This document shows, in pieces, positions 43,717-54,480 of a stretch of DNA of 64,000 bases (position 1 is the stretch's first letter; every line of letters begins with the position of its first letter). The notes under the pieces were generated by a model that was not told the origin of the DNA, searched no databases, and worked only from the letters and a program-made list of their open reading frames with translations. The position numbers and the translations under genes were made by a program. This DNA comes from Solidesulfovibrio sp. (GTDB lineage: Bacteria > Desulfobacterota > Desulfovibrionia > Desulfovibrionales > Desulfovibrionaceae), in assembly GCF_038562415.1 (NCBI RefSeq), contig NZ_JBCFBA010000011.1, positions 80,236 through 144,235 of the forward strand. The letters run 5' to 3'.

Positions 43717-44721
43717 TCAGGCCACGATGACCTGCTTGCCGACCATGGCCCCGGTGCGCTGGCGCAGGTGGGCCTGGCGGACGGTTTCGGCCGTGAGCCC
43801 GGACAGCGTCCGGCCAAGGGTCGTGCGCAGGCGGCCCTCGTCCACGAGCCTGGCCACGGATTCCAGGATCTGCCCCTGGCGGGCCATGTCGTCGGTGGCG
43901 AAAAGCGACCGCGTGAACATGAATTCCCAGCAGATGCGGGCGCTTTTTTGCTTGAACAGCCGAATGTCCAGCGGCCCGGCCGGGTCGTCGATGAGGCAGA
44001 CCGCCCCTTGCGGGGCCAGCACCTCGGCCATGGCCGCCCAGTGTTCCTCGGCGTGGGTGGTGCAGTAGATCGCCTCCACCTGGTCCAGCCCGGCCGCCCG
44101 CAGGCCCGTGGCCAGATCCTGGCGCCCGATGACGGCCGCGGCGCCGAGTTCCCGGCACCAGGCGGCGGACTCGGGCCGGCCGGCCGTGGCCGCCACGGTC
44201 AGCCCGGCCCAGGCGGCCAGTTGGATGACCATGGAGCCGACCCCGCCGGCGCCGCCGACAACCAGCAGCCGCGCCCCGGCGTTGGCGCCGGCGGCCGGGG
44301 CGAAGCCCAGCCGGTCGAACAGGCCTTCCCAGGCGGTCAGGCCGGTCAGGGGCAGCCCGGCGGCCTCGGCCGGGGACAGGCCGGCCGGGGCGGCGGCCAC
44401 CAGCCGTTCGTCCACGAGCTGGCAGGCGGCGTTGCTGCCGTCGCGCGCGAGTTCGCCGGCGTAGAAGACCGCCTGGCCGGGAGAAAAACGCCGGGCTTCG
44501 GGCCCGACGGCGGCCACGACGCCCCGGGCGTCCCAGCCGAGGATGCGTTCCTGGCCCGGGGCCAGGCGGTCGAAGACCTTGGTGTCCACGGGGTTGACGC
44601 CGACGGCCTGGATGTCGACCAGGATGTCGCGGCCCTGGGGTGCGGGGACGGGGCGGTCCGCGTCGCGGAAGGCCCCGGGATCGGCGGGGGCGAACCCGCC
44701 CGTGGCGATGACGACGTGCAT
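43717..44721 (-). CDS. Zinc-type alcohol dehydrogenase-like quinone oxidoreductase
   Basis: The 334-residue medium-chain reductase has VGVNPVDTKVFDR, LGWDARGVVAAVG and the nucleotide motif LLVVGGAGGVGSMVIQLA. Family zinc ligands are absent, placing it with NADPH:quinone oxidoreductases and their zinc-free relatives. GGGAGG precedes the ATG. It follows cheA on the same strand by 34 bases, but functional linkage to chemotaxis is unlikely. Substrate unknown. Confidence 0.82.
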   Translation of the reverse strand: MHVVIATGGFAPADPGAFRDADRPVPAPQGRDILVDIQAVGVNPVDTKVFDRLAPGQERILGWDARGVVAAVGPEARRFSPGQAVFYAGELARDGSNAACQLVDERLVAAAPAGLSPAEAAGLPLTGLTAWEGLFDRLGFAPAAGANAGARLLVVGGAGGVGSMVIQLAAWAGLTVAATAGRPESAAWCRELGAAAVIGRQDLATGLRAAGLDQVEAIYCTTHAEEHWAAMAEVLAPQGAVCLIDDPAGPLDIRLFKQKSARICWEFMFTRSLFATDDMARQGQILESVARLVDEGRLRTTLGRTLSGLTAETVRQAHLRQRTGAMVGKQVIVA

Positions 44722-44755
44722 GGCCGGCCCTCCCTGGCCGTGGGCCGGGCGGTCC

Positions 44756-47776
<3,021 letters not shown>

Positions 47777-47809
47777 CAAAGCACCTCGCGGCTGTCGACG
47801 GCGTTCGCC

Positions 47810-48178
47810 TTACCCCAGCAGCATCTTGACGTTGCGCACCATGACTTCGGGCTGGGCCGGCTTGACCATGTAGAGGTTGGCTCCGATGGACAGGCCGGCG
47901 TGGATGTCGCGTTCCTCGCCTTCGGTGGACAGCACCACGATGGGGGTGTCCCGATAGACTTCCTGCTCGCGCACGGTCTTGATGAAGGTGATGCCATCCA
48001 TGCGCGGCATGTTGATGTCGGTGATGATGAGATCCACCTGGGGATCGGTATACAGCTTCTCCAAACCGTCCAGGCCGTCCTCGGCCGCGGTCACCTTGAA
48101 GCCTTCCTTGCGCATGATAAAGGCCACCAGGTTGCGCACGGTCTTGGAGTCGTCCACGATGAGGATATGCTTGGGCAT
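47810..48178 (-). CDS. cheY: CheY-type single-domain response regulator
   Basis: The 122-residue receiver has the acid pocket (LIVDDSKTVR), the phospho-acceptor Asp in LIITDINMPRMDG, the switch Ser-Thr in VVLSTEG, and the lysine in MVKPAQP. GGAGG lies 8 bases before the ATG. It sits between cheW and cheA, so it is the expected output of this kinase. Confidence 0.92.
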   Translation of the reverse strand: MPKHILIVDDSKTVRNLVAFIMRKEGFKVTAAEDGLDGLEKLYTDPQVDLIITDINMPRMDGITFIKTVREQEVYRDTPIVVLSTEGEERDIHAGLSIGANLYMVKPAQPEVMVRNVKMLLG

Positions 48179-48191
48179 CCGTCCTACCTCC

Positions 48192-48905
48192 TCAACTCTT
48201 CAAAACCTTTTGAAAAAGACTGTCAACGGAGAGGATGGCCACCAGGGCGTCGCCGACCTTGAGCAGGCCCGAAACCAGGTCCGAGGCCACGCCCACCCGG
48301 GCTTCCAGGCCCCATTCCACGTCCTGGCCCCTGGCCTGGTGCATGGTGGTCAACGACTCCACGGAAAGCCCCAGCAGCATGCCCCGGCACCGGCAGACGA
48401 TGATGAACCGGTCCTCGCCGCGCGCCGCCGAAAAATCCATGACCCCGGCCAAATCGATCATGGGCACGATGCGGCCGCGCAGGTTGAGCATGCCCTTGAC
48501 ATGGGCCGGCGCGGCCGGGAGCCGGGTCACGGGCAGGGCCCGCAGCACTTCCTGGACCTGGGCGATGGGCACGGACAGTTCCTGCCCGGCCAGGCGGAAG
48601 CCGACCAGCTTGAATTCCTCGGCCCGGCGCAGGGCCTCTTCCAGGGCCTCGTCGTCGTCCGGCGCGGGGCGGCCCGCCGCCCCGTCGGCCGGCGCCTCCC
48701 CGGCCGGGCCGGGCGGCGGGAAAAGGGGGCCGGTGACCGTGGCCACGGCCGACGGGCGGGCCAGCCCTTCCCTGGCCAGGACCGCCTCGAAGTCCTCGCC
48801 CACGTAGCGCGAGAGAAACGCCCGCTCGGCCTCGCTGAAGCCACCGGGGCGATCTTCGGGCAAGGGCACGCTCTCCTTGAAATATTCTTCCAGGCTCGGA
48901 CTCAT
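48192..48905 (-). CDS. cheW: CheW-like coupling protein with long N-terminal extension
   Basis: The 237-residue protein has a C-terminal CheW domain (about 95-235, KLVGFRLAGQELSVPIAQVQEVL, MLNLRGRIVPMIDL, RFIIVCRCRG) that links receptors to CheA. The first 95 residues are acidic and low-complexity, absent from ordinary CheW. Its start overlaps the parA stop (ATGA). The extension could mediate binding to the ParA-type protein, by analogy with ParA-dependent chemotaxis arrays. Confidence 0.85.
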   Translation of the reverse strand: MSPSLEEYFKESVPLPEDRPGGFSEAERAFLSRYVGEDFEAVLAREGLARPSAVATVTGPLFPPPGPAGEAPADGAAGRPAPDDDEALEEALRRAEEFKLVGFRLAGQELSVPIAQVQEVLRALPVTRLPAAPAHVKGMLNLRGRIVPMIDLAGVMDFSAARGEDRFIIVCRCRGMLLGLSVESLTTMHQARGQDVEWGLEARVGVASDLVSGLLKVGDALVAILSVDSLFQKVLKS

Positions 48906-49669
48906 AACGACAGGACCTCCCGACACAAGGCGGCGTATTCGCGGGCGCCCCGGCAATCCGGGGCCACGTCCTGGACCACGCGACCGGCGGCGCTGGCCTC
49001 GCGGAACTTGGTGTCCAGGGCGATGACCGTCTCGAACATGCGGCCGACGAACTTCTCGCGCAAAAGCGCCAGCACCCGCAGGCAGGCCCGGGCGCGGCGG
49101 TCGAACATGGTGGCCAGGGCCCGGTAGGCGATGGGCCGGGGCAGCACGGCATTGAGCGCCCGCATGGTCTCGAAGAGGTTGCGCACGCCGTGCAGGGCCA
49201 GAAAATCCGTCTGGATGGGGATGAGGCACAGATCCGCCGCCACGAGCGCATTGACCAGCACCACCCCGGTATGGGGCGGGCAGTCCAGCAGCACATGATC
49301 GTACGCCGGCCCCGAGGCCAAAGCTTCCTTGAGCAACACGCCCTTCCCCTTGCGATCCCGCAAATCCCAATCCATGTCCGCCAGTCCCGCGTGACTCGGC
49401 GCCAAATCGAAGTTCGCCCGGTCGGGCCGCACCAGCACCCGTTGCCACGGCACCGTCCCCGGGCTGTCCGCCCGGAACACCTCGGCCGACGTGGCGGCCA
49501 CGGCCTCGGGAAAGATGCCCACGTGCGCCGAGGCGCAGGCGTGGGGGTCGAGGTCCATGACCAGGACCCGCTTCCCGGCCAGGGCCAGGGCCGCGGCCAG
49601 GGACAGGGCCGTGGTGGTCTTGCCCACGCCCCCCTTCTGGTTGGCTATGGCCACGATACGCGGTGGCAA
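48902..49669 (-). CDS. ParA-family ATPase of the chemotaxis operon
   Basis: The 255-residue ATPase has the deviant Walker A KGGVGKTT (12-19), VMDLDPHAC and LLDCPPHTG. It is MinD/ParA-like and lacks a partner parB here, which with its place between cheR and cheW points to positioning of chemotaxis arrays (ParC/PpfA-type role). The track-independent start is a TTG at 49669, with a GTG five codons in as an alternative. Chromosome partition is less likely. Confidence 0.85.
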   Translation of the reverse strand: MPPRIVAIANQKGGVGKTTTALSLAAALALAGKRVLVMDLDPHACASAHVGIFPEAVAATSAEVFRADSPGTVPWQRVLVRPDRANFDLAPSHAGLADMDWDLRDRKGKGVLLKEALASGPAYDHVLLDCPPHTGVVLVNALVAADLCLIPIQTDFLALHGVRNLFETMRALNAVLPRPIAYRALATMFDRRARACLRVLALLREKFVGRMFETVIALDTKFREASAAGRVVQDVAPDCRGAREYAALCREVLSL

Positions 49670-49709
49670 CGCCGGCCCTTCCCGTCATCGGCGCCCGCCG
49701 CCATGTCCG

Positions 49710-50588
49710 CTACTCCTCCTTGCCGTAGATGATGGCCCCGGGATAATGCTTGGGGCGAAAGGCCCGGGAGATGTTGTGCAAGGATTCCGAATGGCCGATG
49801 AGCAGTTGGCCGCCGGGCAGCAGGTTGTCGTAGAAGGCGGCGATGACGTTTTTTTTCATCTCGTCATCGAAATAGATGATGACGTTGCGGCAAAACACGA
49901 TGTGGGAGCGTTCCACGCGCTTGAGCATCATCCGGTCGCTCAGGTTGATCGGGCCGAAGCTCACCAGCCGCTTGACCTCGGGCTTGATCTTGAAATTCGC
50001 CCCGTCCGGGGTGAAGTAGCGGGGCACGATCTCCTTGGGCGTGGTGCGCAGGCTGTAGTCGGTGTACACGCCTTCCCGGGCCTGGGCCAGCACGGCCTCG
50101 GACAGGTCGTTGGCCGTGATGCGGATGTCCCAGGCGGACAGTTCCGTGCGCAGCACCTCGTGGAGGATGATGGCGATGGTGTAGGGCTCCTCGCCGGTGG
50201 AGCAGCCGGCGGACCAGATGCGCAGCCGTTTCTGCCGGGCGGCCCGCAGCTTGTCCAGGACGTCCCTTAGCACCATGTCCTGGAAGACCTTGAGCTGGGG
50301 CGGATTGCGGTAAAAACTGGTCTCGTTGGTGGTGATGACCTCGAAAAGCCGGTTGAGCTCCTGGCGGCGGCCCGGGTCGTAGTTGAGGTAGGCGTGGTAC
50401 TCGGCGAAGCTCTTGAGGTTGAGTTCCTTAAGCCGTGTCGCCAGGCGGTTCTCGACCAGGTACTTGCGGTTGTCGGCCACGAAAATGCCGGACTGGGCGT
50501 AGATGAAGTCCCGCAGTTGGGCGAACTCCGCATCGGAGATCTTGAGGTCCTTGCGCAGGGAAATCGTCTTGGAAAAAAGCGAGGTCAT
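49710..50588 (-). CDS. cheR: CheR chemoreceptor methyltransferase
   Basis: The 292-residue protein has the CheR N-terminal helical domain and the SAM-binding domain: TTNETSFYRNPPQ, IWSAGCSTGEEPYTIAI, ITANDLSEAVL, VFCRNVIIYFDDEM and GHSESL. It methylates receptor glutamates. It begins 3 bases after the stop of the HEAT-repeat gene. Confidence 0.94.
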   Translation of the reverse strand: MTSLFSKTISLRKDLKISDAEFAQLRDFIYAQSGIFVADNRKYLVENRLATRLKELNLKSFAEYHAYLNYDPGRRQELNRLFEVITTNETSFYRNPPQLKVFQDMVLRDVLDKLRAARQKRLRIWSAGCSTGEEPYTIAIILHEVLRTELSAWDIRITANDLSEAVLAQAREGVYTDYSLRTTPKEIVPRYFTPDGANFKIKPEVKRLVSFGPINLSDRMMLKRVERSHIVFCRNVIIYFDDEMKKNVIAAFYDNLLPGGQLLIGHSESLHNISRAFRPKHYPGAIIYGKEE

Positions 50589-50591
50589 GGA

Positions 50592-52514
50592 CTAGCGCTC
50601 CCCTTGCTCGTCCCGCAGTCTGGCCAGGCCGGCCTCGGCCGTGGCCACGAGTTCGGGGTCGTCGCCCGAGGCCAGCTGCAACAGCGCCTCGAAGGCCTCG
50701 GGTCCTCCGATCTCGCCCAGTGTCTCCACGGCCTTTAAAGCCACGAGCTTGCTCGCGTCCCCGGCCAGTTCCGTCAGGCGGCCCACGGCCTCGCGTTCGC
50801 CCCGGTTGCCCAGGGCCTCCACGGCCCGGATGCGCACCCAGTCGTCGGGGTCGGACAGGGCCTGTTCCAGGTACGGATAGATCTTGTCGCTGTCGCAGCC
50901 GCCGAGCAGCTCCACCACGGCCAGGCGCACGTCCCGGTTCTCGTCGGAAAGCCCGGCCACGATCAGCGGCAGGCCCTCCGCCTCGTGGCCGCACATGTCG
51001 GCCAGGGCCTCCAGGGCGATCTTGCGGATGTCCGGCACGGCGTCGCCCAGGGCCTCGCGGATGACGTCCATGTGGTCGCGCACGCCCATCTTGCCCAGGG
51101 CGTAGACGGCCATGAGCCGGTCCATGGGCTCCGGGCTGGCGAAAAGCTCCCGGAACCGGGCGTCGAGCTCCTCGCCGTCGATGGCCACGCAGGCCTCCAG
51201 GGCCGCCTCCTTGACCGCGTCCGAGGGATGGCCCAGAAGCCCGAAGATGGCCTCGCCGGCCTGGGCCAGGCGCAGCTTGTCGCCCAGAAACGACACCGCC
51301 TCGAGCAGCAGCGCCTCGTCGTCGCCGCCGAGCAGGTCCATGAAAAAGGCCGTGGCCTCCTCCCCGGCGATGGCGGCCAGGGCCTTGGCCGCCACGGGCC
51401 GCACGCCCGGGGGCAGGTCCGCGAAGGCGTCCATGACCAGGCCGGCGCACTCCGGGCACGGCAGGCCGGCCAGCACGTCCAGGGCGGCCAGGCGCCGGCC
51501 CTCGCCGCCGTGGCGCAGGGCCTCGCCCAGGGCCTCGGTCAGCCCCATGTCGCGCAGCGCCGTCACGGCGTGCTCGTAGCGTTCGGGATGGCGGTCCTTG
51601 TCGATGCGTCCGGCGTGCTCCAGGACGGCCGCCGCCGCCGCCTCGCCGCCGACGGTGCCCAGGCCCGAAACGGCCGCGTCCTGGACGTCCTCCTCGTCGT
51701 CGAGGAGGGCCGCGAGCAGATAGGTGCGGAAGCGTTCCCGCTCGGCCGCGGAAAGCAGGGTCAGGGCCTTGCCGCCGAGGATGCGCACCACGGCCTTGAC
51801 GATCTTGTTGCGCAACACCTCCGGCGAGGCGTCCATGCGCTTTAAAAGCATGGTCACGGCCTTGATGTTGCCGATCTCGCCCAGGGCGTCGACGATCATG
51901 GAGGCCACCAGGTCCGAGCTCTTGTCCAGGGCCTTGACCAGGGCCCCCACCGAGGCGGCGTCGCGGATCTTGGACAGGGCCTCGATGACCGCGAACTGAA
52001 CCCATTCCTCGTCGCCCAAGGCCTTGCCCAGGCAGGCGGCGGCGTCCACGAAGGCCAGCTCGCCCAGGCTCACCGCCGCCTGGTAGCGGACGTTGACCTC
52101 GTGGTCCTTAAGCAGCGCCTCGCACAAGGGGGCCACGGCCAGGCGCGAATCCGTGGAGCCCAGGATGTCCGAGGCGAAAATGCGGATGTCGGGGTCCGCG
52201 TCGTGGAGCAGTTCGATGAGCGTGGGGAAATCCTGGGAGCCCACGGCCCGCAGGATGTCCATGGAGGCGTTGCGGATGGGCGCGTCGTCGGAACGCAGGA
52301 GCGGTTTGACCGCGTCCACCACCTCCTTGCCGCCGATCTTGCGCAACGCCCTGTCGGCCGCCTCCTGCACGCCCAGGTTGTGCGAGCACAGCAGCCCGGC
52401 CAGAAGCGCGACGGCCTCGACGCAGCCGTTTTCCCCGGCCTCGTAGGCCGCGTCGCGCAGCACGTCCGGATCGTCGCCGCCCAGCCTTTGGCAAAGGTCC
52501 TTGCAGTCCACCAT
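50592..52514 (-). CDS. HEAT-repeat protein of the chemotaxis operon
   Basis: The 640-residue protein is a near-continuous array of about 20 HEAT/PBS-lyase-like helical repeats (for example VQEAADRALRKIGGKEVV, VRYQAAVSLGELAF, VRLAVVELLGGCDSDK, VRIRAVEALGNRGERE). No catalytic motif or membrane segment is visible. Such scaffolds bind other proteins. Its position between cheB and cheR with tight spacing suggests an organising or adaptor role in this chemosensory system. ATG 52514 is taken as start. Confidence 0.8.
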   Translation of the reverse strand: MVDCKDLCQRLGGDDPDVLRDAAYEAGENGCVEAVALLAGLLCSHNLGVQEAADRALRKIGGKEVVDAVKPLLRSDDAPIRNASMDILRAVGSQDFPTLIELLHDADPDIRIFASDILGSTDSRLAVAPLCEALLKDHEVNVRYQAAVSLGELAFVDAAACLGKALGDEEWVQFAVIEALSKIRDAASVGALVKALDKSSDLVASMIVDALGEIGNIKAVTMLLKRMDASPEVLRNKIVKAVVRILGGKALTLLSAAERERFRTYLLAALLDDEEDVQDAAVSGLGTVGGEAAAAAVLEHAGRIDKDRHPERYEHAVTALRDMGLTEALGEALRHGGEGRRLAALDVLAGLPCPECAGLVMDAFADLPPGVRPVAAKALAAIAGEEATAFFMDLLGGDDEALLLEAVSFLGDKLRLAQAGEAIFGLLGHPSDAVKEAALEACVAIDGEELDARFRELFASPEPMDRLMAVYALGKMGVRDHMDVIREALGDAVPDIRKIALEALADMCGHEAEGLPLIVAGLSDENRDVRLAVVELLGGCDSDKIYPYLEQALSDPDDWVRIRAVEALGNRGEREAVGRLTELAGDASKLVALKAVETLGEIGGPEAFEALLQLASGDDPELVATAEAGLARLRDEQGER

Positions 52515-52545
52515 GCCGCTTTCCCCGCCCGTTCCCCGGGAACGG

Positions 52546-53649
52546 TCACTTGTAGAGGTTTTGGAGGATGGCTTCGCCCATTTCGTCGATGTCCACGATC
52601 TCGTCGGCCAGCCCCGCGTCCACGATGGCCTTGGGCATGCCGTAAACCACGCAGGTGGAATCGGACTGGGCCAGGGCCCGTCCGCCCTTGGCCTTGAGCG
52701 CGCGCATGCCCTCCAGGCCGTCGCTGCCCATGCCCGTGAGCACCACGCCCAGCGCCCGCCGGCCGACGCCCGCGGCCACCGCGTCGAACAGCACCGTGGC
52801 CGAAGGTTTGTACAAGGCCTCGCGGGGTTCGTCGACCACCCGCACGTCGATGCGGCTGACCTTCTGGTCGATGCGCAGATGGCGGCCGCCCGGGGCCACG
52901 TAGGCCACGCCGTGCTGGAGGCGCTCGCCGTCCTCGGCCTCCTTGACCGCGATGCGGCACACCCCGTCCAGGCGCTTGGCAAAGGGGCCGGTGAAGGCCG
53001 CCGGCATGTGCTGGGCGATGAGGATGCCGGCCGGAAAATCGGCGGGCAGCACGGACAGCATCTTCTGCACGGCCGGCGGCCCGCCCGTGGACACGCCGAT
53101 GGCCACCAGGTCGCGGCACTGGGCGCTCGACGGCCGGGCGCGGGCCGGGCGTTCCGCCGTCGGCTGGGCCGACGCGGCGGCCGCGCCGTCCCGGGCCGGG
53201 GCGGCCGGACGGACCCGGCCGGCCAGGGAAGCCCGGGCCAGCAGGTGGCTCATGCGCCGGCGGGCGATGGTCTTGACCTTGGCCCGCAATTCGTCCTCGA
53301 TTTTCACGATGTCCAGCGACACCTTGGAAAGCTGCTTGGGGATGAAGTCCACCGCCCCGAGCTCCATGGCCTTGAGCGTGGCTTCGGCGCCCTCGGTGGT
53401 CAGGGAGCTGACCATGAGCACGGGGCGCGGCATCTCCATCATGACGTGCCGCAGGGCGGTGAGCCCGTCCATGCGCGGCATCTCGATGTCCATGGTCACC
53501 ACGTCGGGCTGGTGGCGCCGGATCATCTCCAGGCCTTCCTCGCCGTCCCGGGCCGTGGCCACCACCTCGATCTCCGGATCCTTGTCCAGCATGGCCGCAA
53601 GGGCCTTGCGCATGAAGGCCGAATCATCGACCACCACTACCTTGATCAC
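52546..53649 (-). CDS. cheB: CheB receptor methylesterase/glutamine deamidase
   Basis: The 367-residue protein has a receiver domain (1-120, VVVVDDSAFMRK, VTMDIEMPRMDG), a linker and the methylesterase domain with the catalytic Ser in GVSTGGP, His in IAQHMP and Asp in TGMGSDG. The GTG start is preceded by AGGAGACAGGC. It is the first gene of the che operon behind a good sigma-70 promoter. Confidence 0.94.
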   Translation of the reverse strand: MIKVVVVDDSAFMRKALAAMLDKDPEIEVVATARDGEEGLEMIRRHQPDVVTMDIEMPRMDGLTALRHVMMEMPRPVLMVSSLTTEGAEATLKAMELGAVDFIPKQLSKVSLDIVKIEDELRAKVKTIARRRMSHLLARASLAGRVRPAAPARDGAAAASAQPTAERPARARPSSAQCRDLVAIGVSTGGPPAVQKMLSVLPADFPAGILIAQHMPAAFTGPFAKRLDGVCRIAVKEAEDGERLQHGVAYVAPGGRHLRIDQKVSRIDVRVVDEPREALYKPSATVLFDAVAAGVGRRALGVVLTGMGSDGLEGMRALKAKGGRALAQSDSTCVVYGMPKAIVDAGLADEIVDIDEMGEAILQNLYK

Positions 53650-53730
53650 GCCTGTCTCCTGGCGGCGTCCTCGCCCGTCCCGGAAAGCCGCCGGACGGCG
53701 GCATTTCCGGACGGCCCGTGCCGTCGACAA

Positions 53731-53759
53731 TGATTAGATGACTCCGGACGTTCTGACAA
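53731..53759 (-). promoter_or_regulatory. Sigma-70-type promoter of the che operon
   Basis: On the minus strand TTGTCA (53759-53754) is followed after exactly 17 bases by TAATCA (53736-53731), about 80 bases before cheB. It is divergent from the tRNA-Pro promoter 14 bases away. Confidence 0.6.
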
Positions 53760-53772
53760 CCGAGATTAGTGC

Positions 53773-53801
53773 TTGCCAAAGCCCGCCCGATGCTCTAATA
53801 G
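53773..53801 (+). promoter_or_regulatory. Promoter of tRNA-Pro
   Basis: TTGCCA (53773-53778), a 17-base spacer and TAATAG (53796-53801) lie 14 bases before the tRNA. Spacing and boxes fit sigma-70. Confidence 0.6.
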
Positions 53802-53815
53802 CCTTTCTCTCACGT

Positions 53816-53893
53816 CGGGATGTGGCTCAGTCTGGCTAGAGCGCTGCGTTCGGGACGCAGAAGTCGGAGGTTCGAATCCTCTCATCCCGACCA
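53816..53893 (+). tRNA. tRNA-Pro, anticodon CGG
   Basis: A full cloverleaf is visible over 78 bases. The acceptor stem pairs CGGGATG with CATCCCG, with T8-G9 next, and the D-stem pairs GCTC with GAGC. The anticodon stem pairs CTGCG with CGCAG around loop TTCGGGA (anticodon CGG). The T-arm is GGAGG-TTCGAAT-CCTCT with one G-T pair, followed by discriminator A and an encoded CCA. The CGG anticodon reads CCG proline codons. A terminator follows at 53902. Confidence 0.95.
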
Positions 53894-53901
53894 GGAATTT
53901 C

Positions 53902-53938
53902 AAGGGGTTGTGCGAAAGTACAGCCCCTTTTCCTTTTT
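53902..53938 (+). terminator. Rho-independent terminator after tRNA-Pro
   Basis: AAGGGGTTGT (53902-53911) pairs with ACAGCCCCTT (53920-53929) with one G-T pair and an 8-base loop. A T-rich tail follows to about 53938. Confidence 0.8.
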
Positions 53939-53988
53939 CCGGGGAAACACGCCGCGGCCGGACCCGGCGGCCCGGCTCCCGCCCCGCC

Positions 53989-54354
53989 TCAATCCCCGGG
54001 CGCATCCGTCACCGGGCCCGGACAGGCGGTCATCTCCACGGCCCGCTTCTCGGCCAGCATCTCCACGGTCCGCACGAGCACTTCAAGCAGCGCGCCCACA
54101 TGATTGGCGCAGTAGCGTTCGAGCCCTTCGGGTGTCGCGGGGTCCACCGACAGCCAGTCCGGTTCCGAAAACAGTTGCTCGGCCTCGGTCAGACGCTGCT
54201 CCAGCTGTTCCAGCACGTCGTCGGCCCCCCCCAGGCACAAGGCGGGCATGTCCAACACGAGGCGCAGCTTCTCGGACACGTCGCGCAGACGCTCCCAACG
54301 GTTCGGCTCACGGCCTTGGTCTTCCCAAAAGGAAGCCATCATATCGGGTTGCAT
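53989..54354 (-). CDS. Small conserved-looking hypothetical protein
   Basis: The 121-residue acidic, helical protein (SFWEDQGREPNRWERLRDVSEKL ... ADDVLEQLEQRLTEAEQLF ... VLVRTVEMLAEKR) has no signal peptide or membrane segment. I do not recognise a family. AAAGGAG lies 8 bases before ATG 54354, and codon use looks like that of its neighbours. It stands alone between the tRNA terminator and the divergent copper ATPase. Confidence 0.6.
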   Translation of the reverse strand: MQPDMMASFWEDQGREPNRWERLRDVSEKLRLVLDMPALCLGGADDVLEQLEQRLTEAEQLFSEPDWLSVDPATPEGLERYCANHVGALLEVLVRTVEMLAEKRAVEMTACPGPVTDAPGD

Positions 54355-54480
54355 GGACCGGGCTCCTTTGCCGTCACCTTTTTCCGTCCATATCCTCAAA
54401 GCCGGCCGATGACCAGTCTCGGCCCGGGCAAGGCCGCATTGGGCTTGCCAGGGCCGCCAAAATGACTAACCCCTTTGGGC